Below are positions 6,563 through 6,688 of a DNA stretch of 6,688 nucleotides, in pieces. A program made the translations under genes and the position numbers. The DNA is from Lentisphaeria bacterium. GTDB lineage: Bacteria; Verrucomicrobiota; Lentisphaeria; Victivallales; JAUVCU01. The stretch is from NCBI GenBank assembly GCA_030590715.1, contig JAUVCU010000087.1, forward strand, positions 1 through 6,688, given 5' to 3'. Positions within the stretch are counted from its first letter, which is position 1, and each line of letters starts with the position of its first letter. The notes under the pieces were generated by a model, which saw nothing but the letters and a program-made list of their open reading frames with translations, made no database searches and was not told where the DNA came from.

Positions 6563-6688
6563 AAATCGGCCGAATTATACGAAACGCCTATTGGTATTGC
6601 TTACTTTTTACACCTGAATGGTCAAATTTAAATCTAAAATGAGACAATTTGCCTTTGGGGAATCTTGCAGGTTTTAAATAGTCATGTA

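Noticed and set aside
1..6688. CRISPR array, tRNA or rRNA genes, transposase or integrase genes
   Set aside because: No regularly spaced repeats, cloverleaf sequences, rRNA signatures or mobile-element proteins were seen.

Overview
The window looks like an ordinary chromosomal stretch of a moderately AT-rich bacterium. Three leftward genes are followed, across a divergent intergenic region, by one rightward regulator gene. The phylum cannot be fixed from sequence alone. A TrpR-family repressor, a Gram-positive/anaerobe-type TcdA, a B12-type radical SAM protein with a DUF4080-like tail and a SWIM-SNF2 ATPase would together fit a PVC-group bacterium such as Lentisphaerota, or a similar anaerobic lineage. 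That is a low-confidence inference.

Region by region. Positions 1-3246 (minus) hold most of a large SWIM zinc-finger SNF2-family ATPase, whose C-terminal end runs off the left edge. Positions 3252-4937 (minus) hold a radical SAM protein whose stop codon lies only 5 bases before the SNF2 start, so the two are almost certainly one transcription unit. Positions 4938-5313 are non-coding and highly structured. They contain two inverted REP-like units, each a GGAG tetranucleotide plus a short palindrome, forming a REPIN/BIME-like element of about 147 bp. They also contain a 12-bp hairpin downstream of the next gene. Positions 5314-6069 (minus) encode a ThiF/MoeB-type E1-like enzyme, most likely the tRNA threonylcarbamoyladenosine dehydratase TcdA. 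Positions 6070-6291 are a divergent promoter region with a perfect TATAAT facing tcdA and a 14-bp perfect palindrome just upstream of the rightward gene. Positions 6292-6555 (plus) encode a small TrpR-family repressor. The remaining 133 bases hold no recognisable gene.

Functionally, TcdA is a tRNA modification enzyme (t6A37 to cyclic t6A37) and the TrpR-like protein is probably an autoregulated repressor. The radical SAM/SNF2 pair has no assigned pathway. Their tight coupling is the main lead for an unexplained functional link. The REP-like element is the clearest non-coding signal; it implies a REP-associated tyrosine transposase (RAYT) elsewhere in the genome, none being encoded here.
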